Source of the DNA: Peribacillus glennii | Lineage (GTDB): Bacteria > Bacillota > Bacilli > Bacillales > DSM-1321 | Assembly (NCBI RefSeq): GCF_003429105.1 | Contig: NZ_QVTD01000003.1 | Location: forward strand, 186,001 to 250,000 | Length of the DNA: 64,000 nucleotides | Direction of reading: 5' to 3' | Shown: piece by piece, positions 1 to 8,877 of the stretch | Layout of the letters: every line of letters begins with the position of its first letter | Numbering within the stretch: the stretch's first letter is position 1 | The notes under the pieces: generated by a model | Database searches by the model: none | What the model saw: only the letters and a program-made list of their open reading frames with translations | What the model was told of the DNA's origin: nothing | Program-made: the position numbers and the translations under genes

Positions 1-66
1 GTAAAAACATTCCTAACTTCACTTGAATCATCTCCTTAGCATCATTTTGTAACTCAACAAATTAAT

Positions 67-84
67 ATGCAGGATTTGTGCCAA
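67..84 (-). promoter_or_regulatory. sigma-54 promoter reading out of the left edge
   Basis: On the minus strand the sequence reads TTGGCACAAATCCTGCAT. This has the invariant GG and GC of a -24/-12 promoter separated by exactly 10 bases, and it is a close match to TGGCAC-N5-TTGCA. It points toward position 1, so the controlled gene or operon lies outside the window. The AcoR-like activator encoded just upstream on the same strand is the obvious candidate regulator. The call is by pattern only; the target is unseen. Confidence 0.62.
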
Positions 85-323
85 TTCAAATATGACTGAA
101 AGCTATTTTTATGTTGATATATTTCTTCTTTGATTTTTATATAAGAGAGATATTATGAATTATCTTCAACTACATTGTTACAACAACCATTTATATCAAA
201 TACCAAACAACTGTCTTCTCGAGATTTTAGTTAAATCAATTGGATAAAAAAACAATATTTAGTAAAGTAATATCTGATATGTTTTTGAAAGTAACTTAGA
301 AAGGTAATGTTGTATTAGAAAAC

Positions 324-363
324 GTGTGAACTCATGAGGAAAAGTGAGAATTTATGAGAAAAC
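324..363. repeat. tandem 20-bp direct repeat, candidate activator site
   Basis: Two adjacent imperfect 20-bp copies are visible: gtgtgaactcatgaggaaaa and then gtgagaatttatgagaaaac. They lie about 240-280 bp upstream of the minus-strand sigma-54 promoter at 67-84, a normal enhancer distance for a bacterial enhancer-binding protein. I infer a binding site for the AcoR-like activator encoded next door. The rest of 85-640 is AT-rich and holds no gene I can support. Confidence 0.4.
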
Positions 364-641
364 AAGAGGAATGATGGTCAAATTTGATAAAAAGCAGCCT
401 TAATCTCTTAATTTTGTAAAAAGAGAAACAAGAATGTGGTTCTTGTTTTATGGACTATTTTTATAATACGAATATTATCCCTGGAATCTAGAAATTGAGA
501 CTGCAGGGAAACAGTATCCACTTTTAGTTTCATCCATTGCAAAGTGCAAAAAAGGGGTTGATACTTAGTGGACTGAACCCACAGAAACTTCTTCATTATG
601 ATCTAATTTGCACTGTGGGATCTGGCAACTTTGCTTATGAA

Positions 642-2498
642 TCAGCCTCTTGCTATTTTATATTTGTTTAATTTGCGGTAAAAAGTACTTACTGGCATCT
701 CTATTAATCCCGCTGCTTTTGTTACATTACCTTCTGCTTGTTCCAATGCGATAATCATCTTTTCTTTTTCATTATTTTTATAGTGGTTTAATGAAATAGA
801 ATTAGTACGCATATTTCCTTGGGAAAAATAAGGTGTAAAGTGATGTGATTGTGGTTCTCCATCTTCCGCTAATACTTTCATTTTTTCAAGAACATTGAAA
901 AGCTCGCGTATATTACCGGGCCAATGATAATTGACAAAGCAATCCAATAAATGAGCTGGAAATGTAACATTCCAATTTTTTGTTGTGAGAAAATAGTCGA
1001 CCAGAGATGGTATGTCTTCTTTTCTCTCTCTTAGTGCAGGAAGATCAATGTTAAACACATTTAAGCGATAAAATAGATCTTTTCTAAATTTCCCCTCTTC
1101 CACAAGCCTTTCCAATCTTTTATTTGTTGCTGTAACAATTCGGACATCAACAAATCTTGCTTCGCTTCCCCCGACCGGGACTACTTCCCTTTCCTGTAAA
1201 ACACGCAATAGGGCCACCTGCATCGATAAAGGCATATCACCTATTTCATCAAGGAAAAGTGTTCCGCCATTTGCCTGTTCAAACTTTCCTTTATGACCAT
1301 TTTTTCTAGCTCCAGTAAAAGCTCCTTCCTCGTATCCAAATAACTCACTTTCCAGAAGATGTTCAGGAAAACTGCCACAGTTAACCACAATGAAAGGTTT
1401 GTTTTTTCTATTACTATTTAAATGAATCGTTTTGGCAGCATTTTCTTTCCCTGTCCCGCTCTCACCATGAATATATACAGTAATGTCGGCTTTTGCAGCT
1501 TTTTTTAAATTATTAATGACCTTCTTGAACTTCTCACTTTTTCCTTCTTTGCCAACAAATTCGAAAGCGCTTTCATTATTTACTTGCAACTTCCCCTTAT
1601 TTTCATGTTTCTTTGCCACAAGTATTTCATATCCGTACAATTTGCCATTCATTAAAATAGGGACTCTTTTCATTTCCTTTAGGCCAATCTCCTCCAGTTT
1701 AGATATTTGTGTTTTATACTCTTTAATTTCATCCTTAATCATGTCCAAAACAGATGAATTGGCTGTTATAAAGTAATCATCCCTGTCGCAGATTACGACG
1801 GAATGCTGCGGATTTTTTTCACTTTTGTTATAAAACAGTTTTAGAAGTTCCAGGATTTCATTCTCTTGATGCAATTTCCATTGCAGTTCAATTGCATAGG
1901 CTGTTGAAACGGCAATACTCAACATCTTTAAATCAAGCTGTCTTCTTGTAGTGGAGATAGCTAAAACTCCAACTAATTTACCCTGGTTATTTTTTATCGG
2001 GGCAGCAGAGCATGTCCAGTTATGAAAAGCTTTAGAAAAATGCTCAACACCAGTAACATGAATGGGTTCTTTTATTTCAAGTGCAGTAGCAATTGCACTT
2101 GTACCCAGCTCTTTTTCATTCCATTTCACCCCATTAATAATATTGTAATCCATTGCAAATTGGATGGTTTTTTCTTCGCCATGACCATTTAATACGTATC
2201 CTTCCGAATCTGCCAAAATTAAGATTGCCCCTGTTCCTTTTAAAAAACCGTCCAAGGAACGGATATAAGGACCAGCCAACTGTAATAATCGATTATTTTC
2301 TTCTCTTTTTTTCATAAGATCTTCATTGCTCAAAATATTAGCAACTTTTTCAAGATAAGGGTTAACATTATTCTTTTTGGACCGATACCAAGACTCCAAA
2401 ATTCTGTTAGAGAGCCTGGAGGTATCCACAACTCCTTCCTCTACAAAACGCCGCCATATACTTTTTGTTATGATCATATCATCCAATTTTGTCTTCAT
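642..2498 (-). CDS. AcoR-type sigma-54-dependent activator (GAF, AAA+, Fis HTH)
   Basis: Enhancer-binding protein of 618 residues in the order typical of AcoR-like regulators. A GAF-like sensor region occupies roughly residues 95-215. The AAA+ domain has Walker A GESGTGKE near 345, an intact sigma-54 contact loop GAFTGA near 393 and Walker B LFLDEIG near 415. A Fis-type helix-turn-helix lies in the last 35 residues. All parts needed for activation are present. In characterised relatives the sensor region responds to a small metabolite such as acetoin; the ligand here cannot be read from sequence. No receiver domain is present, so control is probably by direct ligand binding. It stands alone between divergent or AT-rich spacers, and the sigma-54 promoter at 67-84 suggests that it drives the operon to its left, outside the window. 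Confidence 0.9.
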   Translation of the reverse strand: MKTKLDDMIITKSIWRRFVEEGVVDTSRLSNRILESWYRSKKNNVNPYLEKVANILSNEDLMKKREENNRLLQLAGPYIRSLDGFLKGTGAILILADSEGYVLNGHGEEKTIQFAMDYNIINGVKWNEKELGTSAIATALEIKEPIHVTGVEHFSKAFHNWTCSAAPIKNNQGKLVGVLAISTTRRQLDLKMLSIAVSTAYAIELQWKLHQENEILELLKLFYNKSEKNPQHSVVICDRDDYFITANSSVLDMIKDEIKEYKTQISKLEEIGLKEMKRVPILMNGKLYGYEILVAKKHENKGKLQVNNESAFEFVGKEGKSEKFKKVINNLKKAAKADITVYIHGESGTGKENAAKTIHLNSNRKNKPFIVVNCGSFPEHLLESELFGYEEGAFTGARKNGHKGKFEQANGGTLFLDEIGDMPLSMQVALLRVLQEREVVPVGGSEARFVDVRIVTATNKRLERLVEEGKFRKDLFYRLNVFNIDLPALRERKEDIPSLVDYFLTTKNWNVTFPAHLLDCFVNYHWPGNIRELFNVLEKMKVLAEDGEPQSHHFTPYFSQGNMRTNSISLNHYKNNEKEKMIIALEQAEGNVTKAAGLIEMPVSTFYRKLNKYKIARG

Positions 2499-2595
2499 CT
2501 CCTTTAAACCCGTCTTCTAACGTTACTGCAACAATGAAGTCTACTTAATTTACATTAGTTAATGGTATGATCTTTCTAAATATTCAATCATATAT

Positions 2596-2623
2596 TAATT
2601 GATTTTGATACGTTTATCAATTA
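2596..2623. repeat. inverted repeat upstream of the AcoR-like gene
   Basis: Perfect 8-bp arms TAATTGAT and ATCAATTA are separated by 12 bases, about 100 bp upstream of the activator start. The surrounding 290-bp spacer (2499-2790) is AT-rich and otherwise empty. It could be an operator for autoregulation, but chance is possible in DNA this AT-rich. Confidence 0.25.
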
Positions 2624-2751
2624 CTTACTAATTGCCCTTTTTCCGCTCATTCCTACAAAAGATTACTAATTTCATAACATAACTTGTATTATGTATTTTT
2701 TCATAAAAACTCCTATTGAATCAATTTTTAATTATTAATTAATAAATCCAT

Positions 2752-2790
2752 AAAAAATAACCCTGTTTAAATTATAAACAGGGTTATTTT
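2752..2790 (-). terminator. intrinsic terminator after fdhD, probably bidirectional
   Basis: Perfect 14-bp arms (AATAACCCTGTTTA and its complement) with a short loop are followed by a T run on both strands. It abuts the fdhD stop codon, so it ends the fdhD message. Confidence 0.85.
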
Positions 2791-3666
2791 TTATATTGAG
2801 CAAGAGGATTGCCCTTCGCCATTTTCTTTCGGTTTGTTTACGATAATGTCGCAAACCAGTTTTTCATGGCTTTGTTTTAAAATAATTCGCTCCGGGTGCG
2901 TATACACATTCAGTGATTGATTCCTTACAAATCCAATTGTGGTGATTCCCAGCTCCTCTGCAGCCTGAAGGGCGAGCTCGGTCGGTGCGGATTTTGAAAT
3001 AACAATCTCGCAGCCAATCTTCGCGACCTTCAATAATATTTCGGATGATATCCGTCCGCTGAAGACGAGGACTTTATCACGTATCGAAATATTATTGCGG
3101 AGACAATATCCGTAGATTTTATCCAGGGCGTTATGCCTTCCGATATCCATTCTGCCTAGCATCGTGCCACTCAAATCACATAACGCGGCATTATGGACTC
3201 CGCCTGTCCTTTGGAACATCTCCGCGGATCCCTGAAGATCGTTCATTAGCCGGAAACAATCCTCCGGAGTGACTTTTACGCTTACTTCCCGCATCTTCTT
3301 TGCGGTCAGCGCGTCATTTACGAAGACAAAGCCTTGCCTGCTCATTCCGCAGCAGGATGTGATATAGCGCTTGTTCTGCAGCTTTTGATAATATGGATTG
3401 ATTTTGTTTGTTTTCACGTTTACAATTCCATCTTTTTCCTGAATCCAAATTTCGCCGATATCTTCAAACTTCTTGATAATTCCTTCAGAAGCCAGATAGC
3501 CGATGACCATATCTTCTATAAATTCTGGTGTGCAAACCATTGTCACGAATTCTTCGCCGTTTATTTTGACTGTTACCGGATACTCTGTTACGATGCTGTC
3601 TTCAATCCACTCGGCGCCCGCAGGTGAAAAATGGAGGATTTCCCGCTTAATTTCCAGCTCTTTCAT
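2791..3666 (-). CDS. fdhD: formate dehydrogenase accessory sulfurtransferase FdhD
   Basis: FdhD moves sulfur from the cysteine desulfurase to the bis-MGD cofactor so that formate dehydrogenase becomes active. The 291-residue product has the normal family length. The active-site loop is SCCGMSRQG near residues 103-111. The well-studied E. coli protein has a CGVC loop there; here the second cysteine of that CxxC is replaced by serine and an extra cysteine precedes it. I believe this is shared by other Bacillus FdhD proteins, but it was not checked. It sits 15 bp downstream of the DUF2294 gene on the minus strand, divergent from the dehydrogenase, so both arms of the locus face away from one regulatory spacer. 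Confidence 0.93.
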   Translation of the reverse strand: MKELEIKREILHFSPAGAEWIEDSIVTEYPVTVKINGEEFVTMVCTPEFIEDMVIGYLASEGIIKKFEDIGEIWIQEKDGIVNVKTNKINPYYQKLQNKRYITSCCGMSRQGFVFVNDALTAKKMREVSVKVTPEDCFRLMNDLQGSAEMFQRTGGVHNAALCDLSGTMLGRMDIGRHNALDKIYGYCLRNNISIRDKVLVFSGRISSEILLKVAKIGCEIVISKSAPTELALQAAEELGITTIGFVRNQSLNVYTHPERIILKQSHEKLVCDIIVNKPKENGEGQSSCSI

Positions 3667-3681
3667 GCCCCTACCCCTTGC

Positions 3682-4026
3682 TTATGTAATGTCTTTATCG
3701 AAAATAAATACAGAGATGCCGATATCCTCTTCGACTTTTATATCTGAGAACAAGTGGACCAGGTTTGCTCCGACCAGTTCATTCATCCCTTCCGGCGTGC
3801 CGCTTTTGTACACATCCTGAATCAGCTTGGTTCTCGCTGCATGTACCATGTCCCGCCCTTCGGGAGTCCTCGCGATAAATTTTTCCGTTGGAGTCAGATT
3901 TCCGTACAATGTTGAAATTGCTTTATTTTCAACAAAAACGGTCTGGATCTTTTCCGGTCCCTTTCCGAACAATTCCTTCCTCAGCTTTCTGAGAATGTCA
4001 TTGAATTCGTGGATTTTTTTTGACAT
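3682..4026 (-). CDS. DUF2294 family protein (YrhF-like)
   Basis: A 114-residue soluble protein resembling the DUF2294 family. Members are small and often sit beside transport or formate genes; in B. subtilis the similar yrhF lies in the same kind of yrh formate cluster. No catalytic motif is evident. It is first in a minus-strand operon with fdhD (15-bp gap) and is divergent from the formate dehydrogenase. The start is supported by a GGAG-like site a few bases upstream. Function unknown; a regulatory or adaptor role in formate metabolism is inference from position. Confidence 0.75.
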   Translation of the reverse strand: MSKKIHEFNDILRKLRKELFGKGPEKIQTVFVENKAISTLYGNLTPTEKFIARTPEGRDMVHAARTKLIQDVYKSGTPEGMNELVGANLVHLFSDIKVEEDIGISVFIFDKDIT

Positions 4027-4149
4027 ACTCCTATCACCTGTTTACTCTTTTTTCTTTATTTATTGTTAAAATAAGCTTGTACTTCTGTCATTTGATTATC
4101 ATAAAACAATTTTCATAAAAAAAAAAGCAAGAGATTTTAAAATGTAAAC

Positions 4150-4206
4150 AAATTGTGAATTTTTAATTGTGAACATATTGTGTATTTTGTAAAACAGGTT
4201 TATAAT
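4150..4206 (+). promoter_or_regulatory. formate dehydrogenase promoter with ResD-like repeats
   Basis: Three direct copies of a site close to ATTGTGAA occur at 4152-4160, 4165-4173 and 4177-4184. They resemble TTTGTGAAT, the published half-site of the B. subtilis respiration regulator ResD. The last copy overlaps a -35 element TTGTGT (4178-4183), followed after exactly 17 bases by a consensus -10 TATAAT (4201-4206). The layout suggests activation under low oxygen. The promoter is strong by inspection; the ResD assignment is inference. Confidence 0.6.
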
Positions 4207-4217
4207 GATTCATTGTT

Positions 4218-4367
4218 GGACCTGTAATAATGATATTGTTATAGGTCTATCGGATGATTACATAAAATGGATTGGTAATTTAGTAAGTTTTGCTAATTAA
4301 CTATTCCACCATGAAAGCGCATTCTCTTTCTTTCAAGGAGAACTGTGTCTTCGTGGTGGTTTTTTTA
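4218..4367 (+). ncRNA. structured fdh leader ending in an intrinsic terminator (candidate attenuator)
   Basis: About 180 nt separate the promoter from the fdhF start. The leader contains a first hairpin (4218-4248, arms GACCT/AGGTC extended by TAATAA/TTGTTA), a weaker one around 4274-4297, and then a terminator. The terminator has outer arms CCACCATGAA (4306-4315) and TTCGTGGTGG (4350-4359), an inner TTCTC/GAGAA stem, and a run of seven or more T. A terminator between promoter and coding start implies conditional readthrough. The ligand or protein involved is unknown, and it does not match any riboswitch class I can recall. Confidence 0.55.
4306..4367 (+). terminator. leader terminator upstream of fdhF
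   Basis: A 10-bp stem with one G-T pair (4306-4315 with 4350-4359) is followed directly by a T run at 4360-4367. It lies 20 bp before the fdhF start codon and inside the transcript that begins near 4213, so it would stop transcription before the gene unless disrupted. Confidence 0.65.
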
Positions 4368-4387
4368 TTTTGAAAGGAAGGGTAAAA

Positions 4388-7378
4388 ATGGCTATTGATA
4401 CAATAAGCCTGATCGGGAAAGATGGGTCTCTGAACATACTTGCGAGGGACACCATAAGCGTCATGATAAACAATGAGAAGTATACGGCTGATAAAGGGAA
4501 GACAATCTTGCAGATCATCAATGAAAACAACATCGAACATCCGCAGATTTGTTATGTACCCGAAGTAGATCCGATTCAAACATGTGACACTTGTATAGTT
4601 GAGGTAGATGGGAAGCTTGTCCGTTCATGTTCTACTGTAGCTGAAGACGGGATGTATATCGATCTTTCGTCAAGCCCGGCTCAAGCCGCGCAAACAGAAG
4701 CGATGGACCGCATCCTCGAAAATCATCTATTATATTGCACAGTGTGTGATAACAATAACGGAAATTGTAAGCTGCATAATACAGCAGAAATGATGGGAAT
4801 CGCCCATCAGAAGTATCCGTACAGGCCAAAGGTTACAACCGATCAGGTTGATATGTCACATCCGTTCTACCGCTACGACCCTAACCAATGTATCGGTTGC
4901 GGCCAGTGTGTAGAGGTTTGTCAAAGCCTTCAGGTTAATGAAACAATTTCCATCGATTGGGAAGCGGAAATCCCGCGTGTAATTTGGGATGACGGTGTTG
5001 CAATCAACGACTCTTCATGCGTAGGCTGTGGACAATGTGTAACGATTTGCCCATGTAACGCATTGATGGAAAAATCAATGCTTGGCGAAGCAGGTTATAT
5101 GACAGGGCTAGATGAAGAGATGTTAAATCCAATGATCGACCTGGTTAAAGAGGTTGAGCCTGATTATACAACCATTTTTGCCGTGTCTGAAGTGGAAGCT
5201 GCCATGCGTGATACTCGTACAGTGAAAACAAAAACTGTTTGTACCTTCTGCGGCGTGGGCTGCTCATTCGAAGTTTGGACTAAGGACCGTAAAATTCTTA
5301 AAGTCCAGCCTTCACACGATGCACCTGTTAACGCAATCTCTACTTGCGTAAAAGGGAAATTCGGCTGGGATTTCGTAAACTCCGAAGAACGTATCACTAC
5401 GCCTCTTATCCGTAAAGATGGTGCTTTCGTTGAAGCAAGCTGGGATGAGGCTCTTGATTTAGTCGCAAGTAAATTAGGCGGAATCAAAGAGCAATATGGC
5501 AAAGGCTCAGTTGGATTTATTTCTTCTTCTAAAATCACAAACGAAGAAAACTATGTGATTCAGAAAATGGCACGCCAAATTTTTGAAACAAACAATGTGG
5601 ATAACTGCTCCCGTTATTGCCAGTCCCCTGCTACGGATGGACTATTCCGTACAGTGGGTATGGGTGGAGACGCAGGAACTATCAAGGATATTGCCAAAGC
5701 AGGCCTCGTTATTATCGTAGGTGCCAACCCGGCAGAGGGACATCCGGTTTTAGCCACACGTGTAAAGCGTGCCCATAAATATCATGGCCAAAAGCTTATC
5801 GTTGCGGATTTACGAAAAAATGAAATGGCCGAGCGCTCCGATATCTTTATCAGCCCAAAGCAAGGGACAGACCAGGTTTGGTTGATGGCTGTTACCAAGT
5901 ACATGATTGATCAAGGATGGCATGACCAGAAATTCATTGAGGAGAATGTTCACTTCTTCGATGATTTCAATACAGTACTTGAAAAATATACATTGGATTA
6001 TGCTGAAAAACATACCGGCATTAAGAGAGATACTCTTGTAGAAATAGCTGAAATGATTCGTGATGCGGATGGCACATGCGTCCTATGGGGCATGGGTGTT
6101 ACTCAAAATACGGGCGGTTCTGATACTTCGGCTGCTATCTCTAATCTCCTTCTTGCAACAGGTAACTATCGTCGTGAAGGTGCAGGAGCCTACCCTCTTC
6201 GCGGCCATAACAATGTACAAGGTGCATGTGACCAAGGTACTCTGCCAGGATGGCTTCCAGGCTATCAGCATGTTACAGACGATGTTGCACGTGCAAAATA
6301 TGAAAAAGCATACGGTGTCACCATCGATTCCACACCAGGTCTTGATAACATCCAAATGCTTCATTCTATTGACGAAGGCAAGATGAGAGCAATGTATCTT
6401 GTAGGTGAAGATATGGCATTAGTGGATTCCAACGCCAACCATGTACATGATATCTTATCAAAGCTTGATTTCTTCGTTGTCCAGGATATTTTCTTATCAA
6501 GAACAGCTCAGTATGCGGATGTAATCCTTCCAGGTGTCCCTTCTCTTGAGAAAAATGGAACATTCACGAATACTGAACGACGTGTTCAAAGATTGTACCA
6601 AGCACTTCCTGAATTAGGAAATGCAAAACAAGATTGGTGGATTACTCAAGAGATTGCAAACCGTTTAGGAGCAAACTGGAGCTACAGCCATCCAAGTGAG
6701 ATCATGGCGGAAATGGCAAGCCTGTCTCCTCTTTTTGCGGGTGCAACTTATGACAACCTTGAAGGCTGGAACAGCTTCTTATGGGGCAGCCACTCTGGGG
6801 AAAGTACTCCACTGCTTTATGTAGATGGCTTTAACTTCCCTGATAAAAAAGCCCGATTTGCACTGTCTGACTGGTCCAAACCAGTTGAGTTCCCTGAAGA
6901 ATACGACCTTCATATCAATAATGGCCGTATGCTTGAGCATTTCCATGAAGGAAATATGACGAACAAATCAAAAGGTATCCAGTCCAAGGTTCCTGAAATA
7001 TTCGTGGAGGTTTCACCTCAGCTTGCCGAAGAACGAGGCATTCAGGATGGTTCTCTAGTACGGCTTGTTTCACCTTATGGAGCAGTTAAATTAAATGCTC
7101 TTGTGACGGATCGCGTAAAAGCAAATGAACTGTTCCTGCCGATGAACTCAGTGGACAAAGATTCTGCAATTAACTTCTTGACTGGACCTGCCATGGATGC
7201 GCGTACTCATACACCTGCATACAAGCAAACCATGGTGCGTATGGAGGTTATACGAGTGGACGGAGAAAGACCTCTACCTTCCATCAACCACAGAAATAAA
7301 AAACGCAACCCGCAAAACGGTGTAGAAGTAGAACGGAAATGGAACCGTCCTGGTTACGTCCATCTGACAACGCACTAA
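4388..7378 (+). CDS. fdhF: formate dehydrogenase large subunit, NuoG-like N-terminus plus Mo/W-bisPGD domain
   Basis: Oxidises formate to CO2. The 996-residue protein is a single-chain electron relay. An N-terminal plant-type 2Fe-2S domain (cysteines within residues 45-80) is followed by a His-Cys3 NuoG-type cluster region (CTVCDNNNGNC), two 4Fe-4S motifs (CIGCGQCVEVC, CVGCGQCVTIC), then the molybdopterin oxidoreductase core with its own 4Fe-4S site (CTFCGVGC). The catalytic residue is cysteine 411 in NCSRYCQSP, the position taken by selenocysteine in E. coli FdhF, so no recoding is needed. The ATG at 4388 is preferred over an in-frame TTG at 4370, because the GAAAGGAAGG ribosome site lies between them. 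The DUF1641 gene follows 18 bp later. Closest in layout to B. subtilis YrhE. Confidence 0.94.
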   Translation: MAIDTISLIGKDGSLNILARDTISVMINNEKYTADKGKTILQIINENNIEHPQICYVPEVDPIQTCDTCIVEVDGKLVRSCSTVAEDGMYIDLSSSPAQAAQTEAMDRILENHLLYCTVCDNNNGNCKLHNTAEMMGIAHQKYPYRPKVTTDQVDMSHPFYRYDPNQCIGCGQCVEVCQSLQVNETISIDWEAEIPRVIWDDGVAINDSSCVGCGQCVTICPCNALMEKSMLGEAGYMTGLDEEMLNPMIDLVKEVEPDYTTIFAVSEVEAAMRDTRTVKTKTVCTFCGVGCSFEVWTKDRKILKVQPSHDAPVNAISTCVKGKFGWDFVNSEERITTPLIRKDGAFVEASWDEALDLVASKLGGIKEQYGKGSVGFISSSKITNEENYVIQKMARQIFETNNVDNCSRYCQSPATDGLFRTVGMGGDAGTIKDIAKAGLVIIVGANPAEGHPVLATRVKRAHKYHGQKLIVADLRKNEMAERSDIFISPKQGTDQVWLMAVTKYMIDQGWHDQKFIEENVHFFDDFNTVLEKYTLDYAEKHTGIKRDTLVEIAEMIRDADGTCVLWGMGVTQNTGGSDTSAAISNLLLATGNYRREGAGAYPLRGHNNVQGACDQGTLPGWLPGYQHVTDDVARAKYEKAYGVTIDSTPGLDNIQMLHSIDEGKMRAMYLVGEDMALVDSNANHVHDILSKLDFFVVQDIFLSRTAQYADVILPGVPSLEKNGTFTNTERRVQRLYQALPELGNAKQDWWITQEIANRLGANWSYSHPSEIMAEMASLSPLFAGATYDNLEGWNSFLWGSHSGESTPLLYVDGFNFPDKKARFALSDWSKPVEFPEEYDLHINNGRMLEHFHEGNMTNKSKGIQSKVPEIFVEVSPQLAEERGIQDGSLVRLVSPYGAVKLNALVTDRVKANELFLPMNSVDKDSAINFLTGPAMDARTHTPAYKQTMVRMEVIRVDGERPLPSINHRNKKRNPQNGVEVERKWNRPGYVHLTTH

Positions 7379-7396
7379 TCGAAAGGAGGGAAAATA

Positions 7397-7888
7397 ATGG
7401 CCCAGCCAATAAAAATCATTCAGAAAAAGGAACTTACTGCCGAAGAGCTGCAGCAACAGAAGCTCGAAGAACTAAAGTCCCTTTTAACTGACAATAAAGA
7501 AGCCCTCGACAAAATGATGGGAATTGCCGGCGAGCTGAATGACTTGGGAGTGCTTGAAGCTGCCTCAGCCATGCTTCAAGCGAAGGATAAAATCGCAAAA
7601 ATTGCTCTCGGCCAGGTTACACGTGAACCTGTAACAAATCTGGTAAATGTGCTGATGGGAGCTACCGGTGCTATGATGAGTGCCGACCCAAAAGCCACTG
7701 AAACTGTGGTGAAAAGCAGCATTGCAGGCTTGCATGAAGCAAATGAGCATTTAAAGAGCAACAAAAAAACAGGTGTCCGCGATTTCATGAAAGCAATGAA
7801 TGATCCCGACATCAACCGTGCCGTGGGCTTCGGTATCCATTTTCTACGAGGAATGGGAAAAGCATTAAAACATGAAGATAACCATTAA
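7397..7888 (+). CDS. DUF1641 protein, formate dehydrogenase partner (YrhD-like)
   Basis: A 163-residue soluble protein of the DUF1641 family, rich in helix-forming residues, with the conserved C-terminal part DINRAVGFGIHFLRGMGK. In Bacillus genomes this family almost always follows the NuoG-like formate dehydrogenase gene, as yrhD does, and is thought to be a subunit or maturation partner. It starts after AGGAGG with ideal spacing, 18 bp behind fdhF, and is followed by a strong terminator, so the two form one operon. No metal or catalytic motif is visible. The biochemical role is not established. Confidence 0.85.
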   Translation: MAQPIKIIQKKELTAEELQQQKLEELKSLLTDNKEALDKMMGIAGELNDLGVLEAASAMLQAKDKIAKIALGQVTREPVTNLVNVLMGATGAMMSADPKATETVVKSSIAGLHEANEHLKSNKKTGVRDFMKAMNDPDINRAVGFGIHFLRGMGKALKHEDNH

Positions 7889-7917
7889 TAACATAGATGT
7901 AACGCGAAAGTAACATC

Positions 7918-7956
7918 TCCCCCGCCTCCTCCATGTTTAGAGGCGGGGTGTTTTAT
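7918..7956 (+). terminator. terminator of the fdhF-yrhD operon
   Basis: A GC-rich stem of nine pairs (CCCCGCCTC with GAGGCGGGG, loop about 11) is followed by TGTTTTAT. Confidence 0.85.
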
Positions 7957-8019
7957 GGTAAACAACTTACATAACTGGAATTTGTATCATTCATTTTCTT
8001 TCATTAGGAGGATTTCAAC

Positions 8020-8796
8020 ATGGCATTTCGCAGTCCACAACAGATCGCAGAAACTGCAGTCGAAGCTGGTGTCAAAAAAGCGTCTTTATCCCTTACTAAT
8101 ATGCTGGTACTCGGATTTTTAGGCGGGGCTTATATTTCTTTAGGTTATTTATTGTACATTCGTGTAACCGCTGGCATGCCTGCAGAATGGGGAACATTGA
8201 CCCAATTATTTGGAGCGGCAGTCTTCCCTTTAGGCTTGATTTTACTAGTTATTGCCGGAGGCGAACTTCTCACTGGAAACATGATGGCTTTGCCAATTGC
8301 GGCACTGAATAAAAAAGTCGCGATTTCCAAGGTATTAATAAATTGGTTTTGGATCACGATTGCAAACTTCATCGGTGCCTTGTTTGTCGCTTATTTCTTT
8401 GGCCATATTGTGGGATTAACAGAAATAGAACCTTTTCTTCACAAAACAGTTGCAACAGCAGAAGCAAAGCTTGATTCTTCCTTTATTCAAAGCCTTGTAT
8501 CTGCAATAGGATGTAACTGGCTGGTTGCATTGGCTGTCTGGATGTCTTACGGTTCCGAGGATATTGGCGGTAAAATTTTGGCCATTTGGTTCCCAATCAT
8601 GGGCTTTGTCGCGATTGGTTTCCAGCACGTTGTCGCAAACATGTTCATCATTCCGGCCGCCATATTTGCAGGACACTTTACCTGGATCGATTATCTAGGC
8701 AATTTTGTTCCCGTTTTCATCGGGAATGCCATCGGCGGCGCCATTTTTGTCGGTTTCATTTACTGGTTTTCATACCTGCGTCCAAATAATAATTAA
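8020..8796 (+). CDS. formate/nitrite transporter family channel (YrhG-like)
   Basis: A 258-residue membrane protein of the FNT family, with six predicted membrane segments. Family signatures include the motif GGELLTGNMM around residue 87 and the repeated half-helix segments around LGFLGGAYISLG. FNT proteins form pentameric channels for formate, nitrite or hydrosulfide. The position directly after the formate dehydrogenase operon makes formate the likely substrate. It has its own spacer and RBS (TTAGGAGG) and ends in a terminator, so it can be expressed separately. Nothing is unusual in length. Confidence 0.9.
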   Translation: MAFRSPQQIAETAVEAGVKKASLSLTNMLVLGFLGGAYISLGYLLYIRVTAGMPAEWGTLTQLFGAAVFPLGLILLVIAGGELLTGNMMALPIAALNKKVAISKVLINWFWITIANFIGALFVAYFFGHIVGLTEIEPFLHKTVATAEAKLDSSFIQSLVSAIGCNWLVALAVWMSYGSEDIGGKILAIWFPIMGFVAIGFQHVVANMFIIPAAIFAGHFTWIDYLGNFVPVFIGNAIGGAIFVGFIYWFSYLRPNNN

Positions 8797-8799
8797 AAG

Positions 8800-8832
8800 A
8801 AAACCCCTTTCTTCTGCGAAAGGGGTTTTTGA
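8800..8832 (+). terminator. terminator after the FNT gene
   Basis: An 11-bp perfect stem AAACCCCTTTC/GAAAGGGGTTT with a short loop and a T run. Confidence 0.9.
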
Positions 8833-8877
8833 TATTGCATGTTTCTTGTATATATGAATAAATGAAAATTTCTCTCA

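Noticed and set aside
408..596. Minus-strand 62-codon frame
   Set aside because: No ribosome site, no recognisable family and unlikely composition; it lies in AT-rich spacer downstream of the activator.
1483..1776. Plus-strand frame inside the AcoR-type gene
   Set aside because: Antisense shadow of a conserved coding region.
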